From contig JBFMCR010000014.1 in the NCBI GenBank assembly GCA_040754425.1, positions 129,948 to 193,947 of the forward strand: 64,000 bases of DNA. The letters run 5' to 3'. The notes below the pieces were generated by a model. The model did not search any database and was not told where the DNA came from. It worked only from the letters and a program-made list of their open reading frames with translations. Below are positions 8,779 through 17,350 of the stretch, in pieces (within the stretch, counting starts at the first letter, position 1; every line of letters begins with the position of its first letter). This stretch comes from UBA6918 sp040754425. GTDB taxonomy: Bacteria; Pseudomonadota; Gammaproteobacteria; Burkholderiales; Thiobacillaceae. The position numbers and the translations under genes were made by a program.

Positions 8779-9545
8779 GAATTTCTGCCACTTTCCGGCA
8801 AGCCAAAATGCGAAGCATACCGGATATACGTCAGATACAGGCCGTCGGGCATGAAGGTCGGCGCGGCACGGGTGCGATCCTTGTGCGCGAGCAGTTCGTC
8901 GATCCATGCAGGCGCGGCTTCTCCCGCGCCGATGTGCACCAGGCAGCCCATGATGTTGCGCACCATGTGGTGCAGGAAGCCGTCGGCGCGAAAGTCGCAT
9001 GCCAGGAAATCGCCATGGCGCGTGATGACCGCCCGCCGCATTTCCTTTTCCGGCGACTTCGCCTGGCATTCGGCGGCGCGAAACGCCGAGAAGTCATGCC
9101 GGCCCAGCAGCCTGTCTGCCGCCGCCTGCATCGCTCGTGCATCCAGCGGACGGTGATGCCAGCCCACCTTGCCTGCCATCAGGGCGGGGCGCACCGGATG
9201 GTTGAGCAGCACATAGCGGTAGCCGCGCTCTTCCACGGCAAAGCGCGCATGGAAGTCCTCCGGCATTTCTTTGGCCCAGGTCACGGCAATCCCGCCAGGA
9301 AGATGGGTATTGACCCCGCGCACCCAGGCGGTCAGGGGCCGTGCGCTCGCCACGTCGAAATGCGCGACCTGGAAACTCGCATGCACGCCGGTATCGGTGC
9401 GGCCGGCAGCGGTTACGGCAAGCTTTTCGCCGGCGATTTCCGCCACGGCCTTTTCCACATGGTCCTGGATGCCGCAGCCAGAGGGCTGCGACTGCCAGCC
9501 GCAAAAACCCCGGCCGTCGTACTCGAGCCCGATGGCGATCCTCAT
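8763..9545 (-). CDS. truA: tRNA pseudouridine(38-40) synthase
   Basis: Forms pseudouridine at positions 38-40 of the tRNA anticodon arm. It has 260 residues from the ATG at 9545 (MRIAIGLEYDGRGFCGWQ). The catalytic Asp is in AAGRTDTGVHA. The start overlaps the stop codon of the upstream membrane-protein gene by 4 nt, and the end overlaps trpF. Confidence 0.96.
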   Translation of the reverse strand: MRIAIGLEYDGRGFCGWQSQPSGCGIQDHVEKAVAEIAGEKLAVTAAGRTDTGVHASFQVAHFDVASARPLTAWVRGVNTHLPGGIAVTWAKEMPEDFHARFAVEERGYRYVLLNHPVRPALMAGKVGWHHRPLDARAMQAAADRLLGRHDFSAFRAAECQAKSPEKEMRRAVITRHGDFLACDFRADGFLHHMVRNIMGCLVHIGAGEAAPAWIDELLAHKDRTRAAPTFMPDGLYLTYIRYASHFGLPESGRNSWPCA

Positions 9546-10180
9546 GCCGTCAGCCTGGCCAGTACCGCGCCCAGCAGCGCGGCGGCCCCGGCCAGCACCA
9601 GCGCGTCGCGCAGGCCGACGCCGGCCAGCGGCAGACGGATTTCCTCCGGCCCGGCCTGCACATCGATCGGCGATCTCAGTTGCGCCAGCCAGTCGCGCGC
9701 CTTGCGCGGCTGCTCCAGGCGCTCCAGCGTCAGCGCCAGCCGCACCGCCAGGGCGCGGCGATCCAGCCCCAGCCAGCCCAGTGGACGCGCGAGTAGATAG
9801 ATGCCCGCCGCCAGCTGCCGTGGCGAAAACTCCGCCATGAGCCGCGCCAGCGCCGCCAGCAAAAGAACCAGGCGGACAATGCGGATCAGGCCCGCCTCCA
9901 GTCCTTCGAGCGTGGGGCTGAATTCCGACGGCCAGGCCAGCGTGCCGGGAATCGTCCAGGCATGCAGGCAGGCGAGCGCCAGCCACAGCCAGCGCGCCTT
10001 CCATACCAGGCGCAGAAAGCGCTGCCCGGCTTCGGCATGCGCCAGCAGCAGCGCCAGCACGGCTGCCAGCCAGGGCAATTGCCGAGGTGCCGCCGACTCG
10101 ACCGCAACCGCGACCAGCAGCCAGCTGAAAATGGAAACCGCCGGGTGGTATTCCCGGCGGTTCTCGATGTCGGACGCCAT
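9542..10180 (-). CDS. EcfT/CbiQ-like membrane protein
   Basis: 212 residues, strongly hydrophobic, with about five membrane segments. The part SPRQLAAGIYLLARPLGWLG resembles the region before the coupling helices of ECF-transporter T components, and a charged segment LTLERLEQPRKARDW follows as in CbiQ. No ECF ATPase or S component is encoded nearby, so a transport role is uncertain. It overlaps truA by 4 nt and starts 37 bp after fimV. I treat the family match as tentative. Confidence 0.55.
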   Translation of the reverse strand: MASDIENRREYHPAVSIFSWLLVAVAVESAAPRQLPWLAAVLALLLAHAEAGQRFLRLVWKARWLWLALACLHAWTIPGTLAWPSEFSPTLEGLEAGLIRIVRLVLLLAALARLMAEFSPRQLAAGIYLLARPLGWLGLDRRALAVRLALTLERLEQPRKARDWLAQLRSPIDVQAGPEEIRLPLAGVGLRDALVLAGAAALLGAVLARLTA

Positions 10181-10217
10181 GGCCGAAACTATGGCGTTTC
10201 AGCGGGGAAAAGGCAAC

Positions 10218-12644
10218 TCAAAGACCGGCCATGATGCCCTGTGCATCGCTCTTCTGCTTCTCATTGCCTTCGTTGATGACTTCCTGAAGGATTTCGCGCG
10301 CGCCTTCCTTGTCGCCCATTTCCAGGTAAGCGCGGGCCAGATCGAGCTTGGTGGCCACTTCGTCGAAGTCGTCCTCGCCACCGCCCCCCATGTCGCTCAG
10401 ATCGAGGTCCAGACCGGAGAAGTCCATGGCAGGCACTTTCGGCGCTTCTGCAACGGGTGCCTCTGCAGCCGGCGCTTCGGGGATATCGAGGTCGAAACCG
10501 GAAAGATCGAAATCCAGCGAGTGTTCTTCCACCCTCGCCTCGGCCGGCGCAGACGTCTGCGCCTTCACTTCTTCCTCCGGCACGGGGAAGCTCAGATCCA
10601 GGTCCTGCAAAGGCGCAGCCTGTGGTTCGGGCTGCGGCTCGGGTTCAGTCGTAAAGTCGAGCGAGATGTCGGCCATCGGCTGCGCTTCCGGCTCTGGCTG
10701 CGGTTCGGGCTCGGACACGACCGGAATGGATTCGGGGGCCGCGGATGTTGCCGGCGCGGGGGCAGGTGCAGCTTCCGCTGCGCCCGCCGAGCCAGACTGT
10801 CCGCCGCCATACAGCGGGTTGTGCGGATCGATCGAGCGGCCCATTTCCACCGCCCTGTCCCAGACTGGGCCCGTTTGCCCGCCCAGCGCGGCATAAAGTT
10901 CGCCCGCCACGGTTTCGAACGCGGTCACGTTCTTGCGCGCGGCGTAGATTTCCAGCAACTTGAGGCGGATCTCGTGCGAGTCCGGCGTCTTTTTGAGCGC
11001 CTCCTTGAGGATTTCCTCGGCCTGGGCATCGCGTCCATAGGCCATGTACACGTCGGCTTCGGCAATCGGATCGACGTCTTGCGTGTCGATCTCGGCCAGA
11101 CCCGCCTGGCTGAAGTCGGTGAGAAAGGAAGTGTCGCCGGTATTCACCACGCCGCCGGTGGCTGCCGCCCCGGCCACGCCGGTGGGCTGCAGTTCGCCGC
11201 CGGTAATGATGCTCTCGCCGGCCGGTTCCGAACTCTTTTTCCTGCGCAGCCGGCTGCCGGAAAGCATCCACCACAGCAGGCCGCCGAGCACCACCACCCC
11301 CGCTCCGGCCGTCCAGTAAATCGGGTTCTCGATGAGCTCGTCGTACCAGTTCGCCGCGGGCTCTTCCAGCGGCGGCGGCACCGCCTTCCTGACTTTCGGC
11401 GCAGGCGCCGGCTTCTGCTCGGGTGCTGCAGCGGCAGGCGTCTGGGCGGGAGCTTCTTTTGCCTTCATTTCAGCCAGCTTCTGCATGTCCCCGATCTGCT
11501 TTTGCAATTCCGCTTCGCGTTCCCTGGACTCCTGCAGGGCCTTTTCGCGCGCCGCCGCGTCTTCCTGCTCGGCCCGCGCTTTCTGCTCGGCCAGAGCTTT
11601 TTCCCGGGCCGCCTTCTCAGCCGCGGACTGCTCAGCCCTGGGGGGCGGCACCGGTGCTGCCTTGGAGAGCTTCAGCACGTCCCTGGCGGCATTCGCCTCG
11701 GGCTGGGCCTTGTCCTCGACCTTGGGTGCAACCTTGCCCACCACCGTCTTGGCGGGCGCTTCCTGCTGCGCCGGCTGCCCGGCTACGCTTTCCGCCAGCC
11801 TGGCCCGGTAGGCCTGCCAATCCTTCGCCTGCAGGCTGATTTCGCGGCGCGCATCATCGTGATCGACGTCCAGCATTGCCTGGGTATCCGGCACGCGCAA
11901 TTTCTGCCCGGCCTTGAGGCGGTTCATGTTCTTGCCGACGAAGGCATCGGAGTTTTCGCGGAACAGGCTCACCAGGGCCTGCTCCAAGCTGACATTGGCC
12001 GGCCGCACGCGATTCGCGATCTTGCTCAGGGTGTCGCCACGCTTGACCACGACCAGGCTTTCAGCCGCAGGCGCAACCGCCGCAGGCTGCGTGGCGGCCG
12101 GCTTGGCGGGCTCCGGCTTGGCGGCTGCTACAGGGGCGACGGCTGCCGGGGCAGGCGTCGCGCCAACGGCAGGCCCTCCCGGCTGCTCCACCGTAACCGT
12201 CGGCACGCTCACGGCAACCGGCGCCACCGTCTGCGGCACGGCAATGCCGGGCGGGTCGAGCAGTATGGTGTATTCGCGCAGCAGGCGCCCGGAAGCCCAG
12301 TTGAGTTCGATGAGCATGTCCATGAAGGGGTCGTTGACCGGCTTGCTGGAGGTAAGCCTCAAGACGGGGCGCCCATCTGCACGCTTTTCAATGCTGAACT
12401 GCAGGGCGGACAACACTGGCGCGAATTCGATGTTTGCATTCCTGTAGGCGTCGCCCGAAGCCAGGCTGGCGCTGAGACTGTCCAGTTCGGACTTGTCCGC
12501 CACCAGCAGCTCGATTTCGGCGGAAAGCGGCTGGCCCAAGGCGGACTTCACGGTCAGCTTGCCCAGCCCCGCAGCCTGCACCCAGACCGGCAGCGTCAAC
12601 ATGGCGCCAACAACGAGTTGGGCGGTTAGGCGGTGCAATTTCAT
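10218..12644 (-). CDS. fimV: FimV-type peptidoglycan-binding pole/motility protein
   Basis: 808 residues. A signal peptide at about 1-24 (cleaved after VQAAG) precedes a FimV N-terminal domain with GLGKLTVKSALGQPLSAEIE. A LysM domain (VVKRGDTLSKIANRVRPANV) lies near 197-255. Then come an Ala/Glu-rich coiled coil at about 340-400, one transmembrane helix near 445-462 (VVVLGGLLWWMLSG), an acidic cytoplasmic region with TPR-like helices, and a C-terminal FimV motif (EMGDKEGAREILQEVINEG). In Pseudomonas FimV organises the cell pole and supports type IV pili and cAMP signalling. Its position between asd and truA is conserved in this class. Confidence 0.93.
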   Translation of the reverse strand: MKLHRLTAQLVVGAMLTLPVWVQAAGLGKLTVKSALGQPLSAEIELLVADKSELDSLSASLASGDAYRNANIEFAPVLSALQFSIEKRADGRPVLRLTSSKPVNDPFMDMLIELNWASGRLLREYTILLDPPGIAVPQTVAPVAVSVPTVTVEQPGGPAVGATPAPAAVAPVAAAKPEPAKPAATQPAAVAPAAESLVVVKRGDTLSKIANRVRPANVSLEQALVSLFRENSDAFVGKNMNRLKAGQKLRVPDTQAMLDVDHDDARREISLQAKDWQAYRARLAESVAGQPAQQEAPAKTVVGKVAPKVEDKAQPEANAARDVLKLSKAAPVPPPRAEQSAAEKAAREKALAEQKARAEQEDAAAREKALQESREREAELQKQIGDMQKLAEMKAKEAPAQTPAAAAPEQKPAPAPKVRKAVPPPLEEPAANWYDELIENPIYWTAGAGVVVLGGLLWWMLSGSRLRRKKSSEPAGESIITGGELQPTGVAGAAATGGVVNTGDTSFLTDFSQAGLAEIDTQDVDPIAEADVYMAYGRDAQAEEILKEALKKTPDSHEIRLKLLEIYAARKNVTAFETVAGELYAALGGQTGPVWDRAVEMGRSIDPHNPLYGGGQSGSAGAAEAAPAPAPATSAAPESIPVVSEPEPQPEPEAQPMADISLDFTTEPEPQPEPQAAPLQDLDLSFPVPEEEVKAQTSAPAEARVEEHSLDFDLSGFDLDIPEAPAAEAPVAEAPKVPAMDFSGLDLDLSDMGGGGEDDFDEVATKLDLARAYLEMGDKEGAREILQEVINEGNEKQKSDAQGIMAGL

Positions 12645-12759
12645 CCTTCTTCCTCCAGGAGGTTCTATTGTTTGGCGTCATAAAGCGCCTGTCGCCCTCT
12701 TATGACGGCGTGACCGGCCAATTCTTTAGCAAATCGACCGCTGAAACAGGGTTTTAGCC

Positions 12760-13872
12760 TCAGTTTTCAAGCAAAATCCGCAGCATGCGGCGCAGTGGTT
12801 CGGCTGCGCCCCACAGCAGCTGATCCCCCACGGTGAAGGCCGACAGGTACTGCGGGCCCATGTTGAGCTTGCGCATGCGGCCGACAGGAACCGTGAGCGT
12901 GCCGGTCACGGCGGCCGGGGTCAATTCCTTCATGGTGATTTCGCGCTCGTTGGGCACCACCTTCACCCAGTCGTTGTGGGCGGCGATGATGCCGTGGATT
13001 TCGTCCAGCGGCACGTCCTTCGTCAGCTTGATGGTCAGCGCCTGGCTGTGGCAACGCATGGCGCCGATGCGTACGCACAGTCCGTCGATGGGGATGGGGT
13101 TCCCGCTGCGTCCGAGGATTTTGTTGGCTTCCACCTGGGCCTTCCACTCTTCCTTGCTCTGGCCGGATTCGAGCTGCACGTCGATCCACGGGATCAGCGA
13201 ACCGGCGAGCGGCACCGGCCAGGCATCCAGCGGATAGTCCTTGGAACGGATGAACTCGGCGGTCTTCCTGTCGATTTCCAGGATGGCCGAGGCCGGGTCG
13301 TCGAGCAGCGCCTTGACGTTGGCATGCACCGCGCCCATCTGCCGGATCAGCTCGCGCATGTTGCGCGCCCCGGCGCCGGAGGCCGCCTGGTAGGTCTGCG
13401 GCGCGATCCACTCCACCAGCCCCTTGTCGAACAGGCCGCCGATGGCCATCAGCATGAGCGACACCGTGCAGTTGCCGCCGACATAGGTCTTCACGCCCTT
13501 GGCGAGGCCATCCTCGATGACGTTCCTGTTCACCGGGTCGAGGATGATGATGGCTTCATCTTCCATGCGCAGGGTGGAGGCGGCGTCGATCCAGTAGCCT
13601 TTCCAGCCGGCCTCGCGCAGCCTGGGATACACCTCCCCGGTGTAGTCACCGCCCTGGCAGGTGATGATGGCATCCATCGCCTTGAGCTCGTCGATGCTGG
13701 AAGCGTCCTTCAGCGGCGGCACGTCGCGGCCGATGTCGGGGCCCTTGCCGCCGGGGTTGGAAGTGGTGAAGAACACCGGATCGATGACCTCGAAATCCTT
13801 CTCTTCGCGCATGCGCTGCATCAGCACCGAACCCACCATGCCGCGCCAGCCGATCAGTCCTACTTTCAACAT
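12760..13872 (-). CDS. asd: Aspartate-semialdehyde dehydrogenase
   Basis: Reduces aspartyl phosphate to the semialdehyde for Lys, Thr, Met and diaminopimelate synthesis. It has 370 residues, the length of the gammaproteobacterial-type enzyme. The NADP-binding start is LIGWRGMVGSVLMQRM. The catalytic Cys is in VGGNCTVSLMLMAIGG. It follows leuB by 37 bp in the leuCDB-asd order. Confidence 0.97.
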   Translation of the reverse strand: MLKVGLIGWRGMVGSVLMQRMREEKDFEVIDPVFFTTSNPGGKGPDIGRDVPPLKDASSIDELKAMDAIITCQGGDYTGEVYPRLREAGWKGYWIDAASTLRMEDEAIIILDPVNRNVIEDGLAKGVKTYVGGNCTVSLMLMAIGGLFDKGLVEWIAPQTYQAASGAGARNMRELIRQMGAVHANVKALLDDPASAILEIDRKTAEFIRSKDYPLDAWPVPLAGSLIPWIDVQLESGQSKEEWKAQVEANKILGRSGNPIPIDGLCVRIGAMRCHSQALTIKLTKDVPLDEIHGIIAAHNDWVKVVPNEREITMKELTPAAVTGTLTVPVGRMRKLNMGPQYLSAFTVGDQLLWGAAEPLRRMLRILLEN

Positions 13873-13909
13873 TTTCAGAATCTCCCAAAATCTTTTTTTC
13901 CGCGGTCAA

Positions 13910-14971
13910 TCAAAGCTGCTTCACCACCGCGTCGCCCATTTCGCTGCACGACACCTTCTGCGTGCCTTCGGTATGGATGTCCGCCGTGCGCAGGCCCTGC
14001 GCCAGCACCTTCTTCACCGCGTTTTCGATGCGCTGCGCGGCGGCTTCCTGGTTGAGCGTATAGCGCAGCATCATGGCCACCGAGAGGATGGTCGCCAGCG
14101 GATTGGCGATGTTCTTGCCGGCGATGTCGGGCGCGGAACCGTGTATGGGCTCGTACATGCCCTTGTTGTTCTGATCGAGCGAAGCCGAGGGCAGCATGCC
14201 GATGGAGCCGGTGAGCATGGAGGCTTCGTCCGAGAGGATGTCGCCGAAGATGTTGCCGGTGACGATGACGTCGAACTGCCTGGGATTGCGCACCAGCTGC
14301 ATGGCGGCGTTATCCACGTACATGTGCGACAGCTCCACGTCCGGATAGTCTTTCGCGACCTCGATCACCACTTCCTTCCACAGTTCGGAACATTCCAGCA
14401 CGTTGGCCTTTTCCACCGAGCACAGTTTCCTGTTCCGCTTCATGGCGATGCCGAAAGCCACATGCGCCACGCGCCGCACTTCGGACTCGGAATAGATCAT
14501 GGTGTTGAAGCCGACGCGCTCGCCATTCCTCACCTCGATGCCGCGCGGTTGGCCGAAATACACGTCGCCCGTGAGTTCGCGCACGATCATGATGTCCAGC
14601 CCCGCCACCACTTCCGGGCGCAGGGTGGAAGCGCTCGCCAGTTCCGGATACAAAAAAGCCGGGCGCAGGTTGGCGAACAGATTCATTTCCTTGCGGATGC
14701 GCAAAAGACCGCGCTCCGGGCGCAGGGGACGGTCGAGGGCGTCGTACTTCGGACCGCCGACGGCGCCCAGCAACACGGCGTCCGACGCCTTGGCCAATTC
14801 GAGCGTGGATGCCGGCAGCGGATCGCCCGCCGCGTCATAGCCGGCACCGCCGATCGGCGCCTCTTCCATTTCCAGCTTGAGGCCGTCGCCGGACAGCGCC
14901 TTCATCACCTTCACCGCCTGGGCGACGATTTCGGGACCGATGCCGTCACCCGGCAAGACTGCAATCTTCAT
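13910..14971 (-). CDS. leuB: 3-isopropylmalate dehydrogenase
   Basis: NAD-dependent oxidative decarboxylation of 3-isopropylmalate in leucine synthesis. It has 353 residues and starts MKIAVLPGDGIGPEI. The metal and substrate site is represented by LTGSIGMLPSASL and the NAD loop by HGSAPDIAGKNIANP. A hairpin repeat separates it from leuD. Confidence 0.97.
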   Translation of the reverse strand: MKIAVLPGDGIGPEIVAQAVKVMKALSGDGLKLEMEEAPIGGAGYDAAGDPLPASTLELAKASDAVLLGAVGGPKYDALDRPLRPERGLLRIRKEMNLFANLRPAFLYPELASASTLRPEVVAGLDIMIVRELTGDVYFGQPRGIEVRNGERVGFNTMIYSESEVRRVAHVAFGIAMKRNRKLCSVEKANVLECSELWKEVVIEVAKDYPDVELSHMYVDNAAMQLVRNPRQFDVIVTGNIFGDILSDEASMLTGSIGMLPSASLDQNNKGMYEPIHGSAPDIAGKNIANPLATILSVAMMLRYTLNQEAAAQRIENAVKKVLAQGLRTADIHTEGTQKVSCSEMGDAVVKQL

Positions 14972-15001
14972 GTCAAATAATCACAATCAAATAAAATCAT
15001 T

Positions 15002-15076
15002 AACAGAGAGGCAAAGGAGGATTGGGAGGAAAAGCCGAGAATTGTTTTACTCCCTTACCTCCCATACCTCCCTGTT
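15002..15076. repeat. Intergenic hairpin repeat, ACAGGGAGG type (copy between leuD and leuB)
   Basis: Left arm AACAGAGAGG...GGATTGGGAGG and right arm CCTCCCATACCTCCCTGTT. Read on the minus strand the core GGGAGTAAAACAATTCTCGG resembles the core GGGAGTAAGCCGACAAATCT of the 29976-30054 copy, so the two are inverted relative to each other. Confidence 0.8.
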
Positions 15077-15082
15077 CAAAAA

Positions 15083-15721
15083 TCAGGCAAAAAGCCACGG
15101 CGCTTCCGCTTTGCGCCGCTCTTCGTAGGCCTTGATCTTGTCGCTTTGCAACAGGGTCAGGGCGATATCGTCGAGGCCGTTCAGGAGCCGATACTTGCGG
15201 CCGGCATCTACTTCAAACGGGATCACTTCACCCGTGGGCGTGGTCACCGTCTGCTTGTCCAGATCCACGGTCAGGGCATAGCCCTCGTTCGCTTCGCACT
15301 CTTTGAACAGCCGGTCGACGATGACCGCGTCCAGCACGATGGGCAGGAGGCCGTTCTTGAAGCAGTTGTTGTAGAAGATGTCGGCGAAACTCGGCGCGAT
15401 GATGACGCGAAAGCCGTAATCCTCGAGCGCCCAGGGCGCGTGCTCGCGGGAAGAACCGCAGCCGAAGTTTTCGCGCGCCAGCAGCACCGAGGCGCCCTGG
15501 TAGCGCGGCCTGTTCAGCACGAAGTCGGGATTGAGCGGGCGGTCGTGGTTGGGCTTGCCCGGCTCGCCCACGTCGAGGTAGCGCCATTCGTCGAACAGGT
15601 TGGGGCCGAAGCCGCTGCGCTTGATCGACTTCAGGAACTGCTTGGGAATGATGGCGTCGGTATCGACGTTGGCGCGGTCGAGCGGCACCACCAGGCCCTC
15701 ATGCTTTGTAAAGGCTTTCAT
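15083..15721 (-). CDS. leuD: 3-isopropylmalate dehydratase small subunit
   Basis: Small subunit of isopropylmalate isomerase, which works with LeuC. It has 212 residues. The aconitase swivel-domain motifs NVDTDAIIPKQFL and GCGSSREHAPWAL are present. Its ATG overlaps the stop codon of the small lipoprotein gene upstream (ATGA). Confidence 0.97.
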   Translation of the reverse strand: MKAFTKHEGLVVPLDRANVDTDAIIPKQFLKSIKRSGFGPNLFDEWRYLDVGEPGKPNHDRPLNPDFVLNRPRYQGASVLLARENFGCGSSREHAPWALEDYGFRVIIAPSFADIFYNNCFKNGLLPIVLDAVIVDRLFKECEANEGYALTVDLDKQTVTTPTGEVIPFEVDAGRKYRLLNGLDDIALTLLQSDKIKAYEERRKAEAPWLFA

Positions 15722-15876
15722 TTACTCGACTTCTGTATGGCTTCGCCGGCCTTCTCGATGTCCTGGCCGACGCCGCGCACGGTATTGCAGCCATAGAGGC
15801 TGAACACGACGGCGGTGGCCGCAAGGAGCAGCGCGATTTTTGCGGCGCCGATTACGATGAATTTCCTGGGGATCAT
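15718..15876 (-). CDS. Entericidin A/B-type small lipoprotein
   Basis: 52 residues from the ATG at 15876. A hydrophobic signal (IALLLAATAVVFSLYGC) ends in a lipobox with Cys30, and the mature part NTVRGVGQDIEKAGEAIQK is the entericidin signature. Entericidins are small membrane lipoproteins of the EcnAB family; EcnB is bacteriolytic and EcnA antagonises it in E. coli. Here the gene stands alone between leuC (10 bp after its stop) and leuD (ATGA overlap), so it must be cotranscribed with leucine genes. No partner entericidin is present. Confidence 0.85.
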   Translation of the reverse strand: MIPRKFIVIGAAKIALLLAATAVVFSLYGCNTVRGVGQDIEKAGEAIQKSSK

Positions 15877-15885
15877 GGCATCACC

Positions 15886-17292
15886 TCACTGAAGTTTGCT
15901 GACATCGACAAAATGGCCGAACACGCCGGCCGCAGCCGCCATCGCCGGACTGACCAGATGCGTGCGCCCGCCCGCGCCCTGGCGCCCTTCGAAATTGCGG
16001 TTGGACGTGGAAGCGCAGCGCTCGCCCGGCTGCAGCCGATCTGCATTCATGGCAAGACACATGGAGCAGCCCGGCTCGCGCCACTCGAATCCGGCATCGA
16101 GGAAGATCTTGTCCAGGCCCTCTTCCTCGGCCTGCTGCTTCACCAGACCCGAGCCCGGCACCACCATGGCCAGTTTCACATTGGCAGCCTTGCGCTTGCC
16201 CTTCACCACTGCGGCCGCCTCGCGCAGGTCTTCGATCCGGGAATTGGTGCAGGAGCCGATGAACACCTTGTCGACCATGATCTTTTCGATCGGCGTGCCG
16301 GCCTGCAAGCCCATGTACGCGAGCGCGAGCTCCCAGTCGTGTTTTTTCACTTCGCTGGGGGCGTCGGCAGGGTCAGGCACCTTGCCGTCCACCGTCACCA
16401 CCATCTCGGGCGACGTGCCCCAGGTCACCTGCGGCCTGATCTTCGCCGCGTCGAGCACGACTTCGGCATCGAACTTCGCATCGGCATCAGACACCAGCGT
16501 CTTCCAGTAGGCCGCAGCCAGCTCGAACATCTCGCCCTTGGGCGCGAAAGGCCGGCCGCGGAAGTATTCGATGGTCTTCTCGTCCACCGCCACCATGCCG
16601 GCGCGCGCGCCCGCCTCGATGGCCATGTTGCACAGGGTCATGCGCCCTTCCATGGACAGCGAACGGATGGCCGAACCGGCGAACTCGACGGCATAACCGG
16701 TGCCGCCGGCAGTGCCGATCTCGCCGATGATGGCGAGCGCCACGTCCTTGGCGGTCACGCCGCGCCCGAGTTCGCCTTCCACGCGGATCAGCATGGCCTT
16801 GGATTTTTTCTGCCACAGGCATTGCGTGGCGAGCACGTGCTCGACTTCGGACGTGCCGATACCGTGCGCCAATGCCCCGAAAGCCCCATGCGTGGAAGTG
16901 TGCGAGTCGCCGCACACCACGGTCATGCCCGGCAGGGTGAGGCCCTCTTCCGGGCCGATGACGTGCACGATGCCCTGGCGGATGTCGTTCATCCCGAATT
17001 CGGTGATGCCGAACTCGGCGCAGTTGGCGTCCAGCGTTTCCACCTGCAGGCGCGACACCGGGTCGGCGATGCCCTTGCTGCGGTCGGTGGTCGGCACGTT
17101 GTGGTCCGGCACGGCCACGGCGGAACCGGCGCGCCAGGGCTTGCGCCCGGCCAGCTTGAGACCCTCGAAAGCCTGCGGGCTGGTGACCTCGTGCACCAGA
17201 TGGCGGTCGATGTAGAGCAAGGTCGTGCCGTCGGGCTCCACGTGCACCACGTGGGCATCCCATAGCTTGTCGTAAAGGGTACGTCCGGGCAT
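15886..17292 (-). CDS. leuC: 3-isopropylmalate dehydratase large subunit
   Basis: Large, [4Fe-4S]-containing subunit of isopropylmalate isomerase. It has 468 residues. Cluster ligands are visible in FIGSCTNSRIEDLR and EPGCSMCLAMNADRL. It starts MPGRTLYDKLWDAHVV. A probable promoter lies at the end of the upstream MFS gene, 30 bp away. Confidence 0.97.
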   Translation of the reverse strand: MPGRTLYDKLWDAHVVHVEPDGTTLLYIDRHLVHEVTSPQAFEGLKLAGRKPWRAGSAVAVPDHNVPTTDRSKGIADPVSRLQVETLDANCAEFGITEFGMNDIRQGIVHVIGPEEGLTLPGMTVVCGDSHTSTHGAFGALAHGIGTSEVEHVLATQCLWQKKSKAMLIRVEGELGRGVTAKDVALAIIGEIGTAGGTGYAVEFAGSAIRSLSMEGRMTLCNMAIEAGARAGMVAVDEKTIEYFRGRPFAPKGEMFELAAAYWKTLVSDADAKFDAEVVLDAAKIRPQVTWGTSPEMVVTVDGKVPDPADAPSEVKKHDWELALAYMGLQAGTPIEKIMVDKVFIGSCTNSRIEDLREAAAVVKGKRKAANVKLAMVVPGSGLVKQQAEEEGLDKIFLDAGFEWREPGCSMCLAMNADRLQPGERCASTSNRNFEGRQGAGGRTHLVSPAMAAAAGVFGHFVDVSKLQ

Positions 17293-17321
17293 GAAACAAA
17301 AAACCTTTTAAAGAACAAAAT

Positions 17322-17350
17322 ATTATAAGTCAGCTGACTGCCGCCGGAAA
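17322..17350 (-). promoter_or_regulatory. Predicted leuC promoter with a 12-bp palindrome in the spacer
   Basis: Minus strand: -35-like TTTCCG at 17350-17345, a 17-nt spacer, and a perfect -10 TATAAT at 17327-17322. The spacer contains the perfect palindrome AGTCAGCTGACT at 17328-17339, placed as a repressor or regulator site would be. The -35 match is weak. The promoter overlaps the end of the MFS gene. Confidence 0.5.

Noticed and set aside
9801..12629. Very long open frame on the plus strand opposite fimV
   Set aside because: Composition is Arg/His/Gly-rich with no domain, and it is the complement of a clear fimV gene. High GC makes such antisense frames common.
12675..12708. Inverted repeat GTCATAA/TTATGAC in the fimV leader
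   Set aside because: Short with a long loop; not enough to call a regulatory site.
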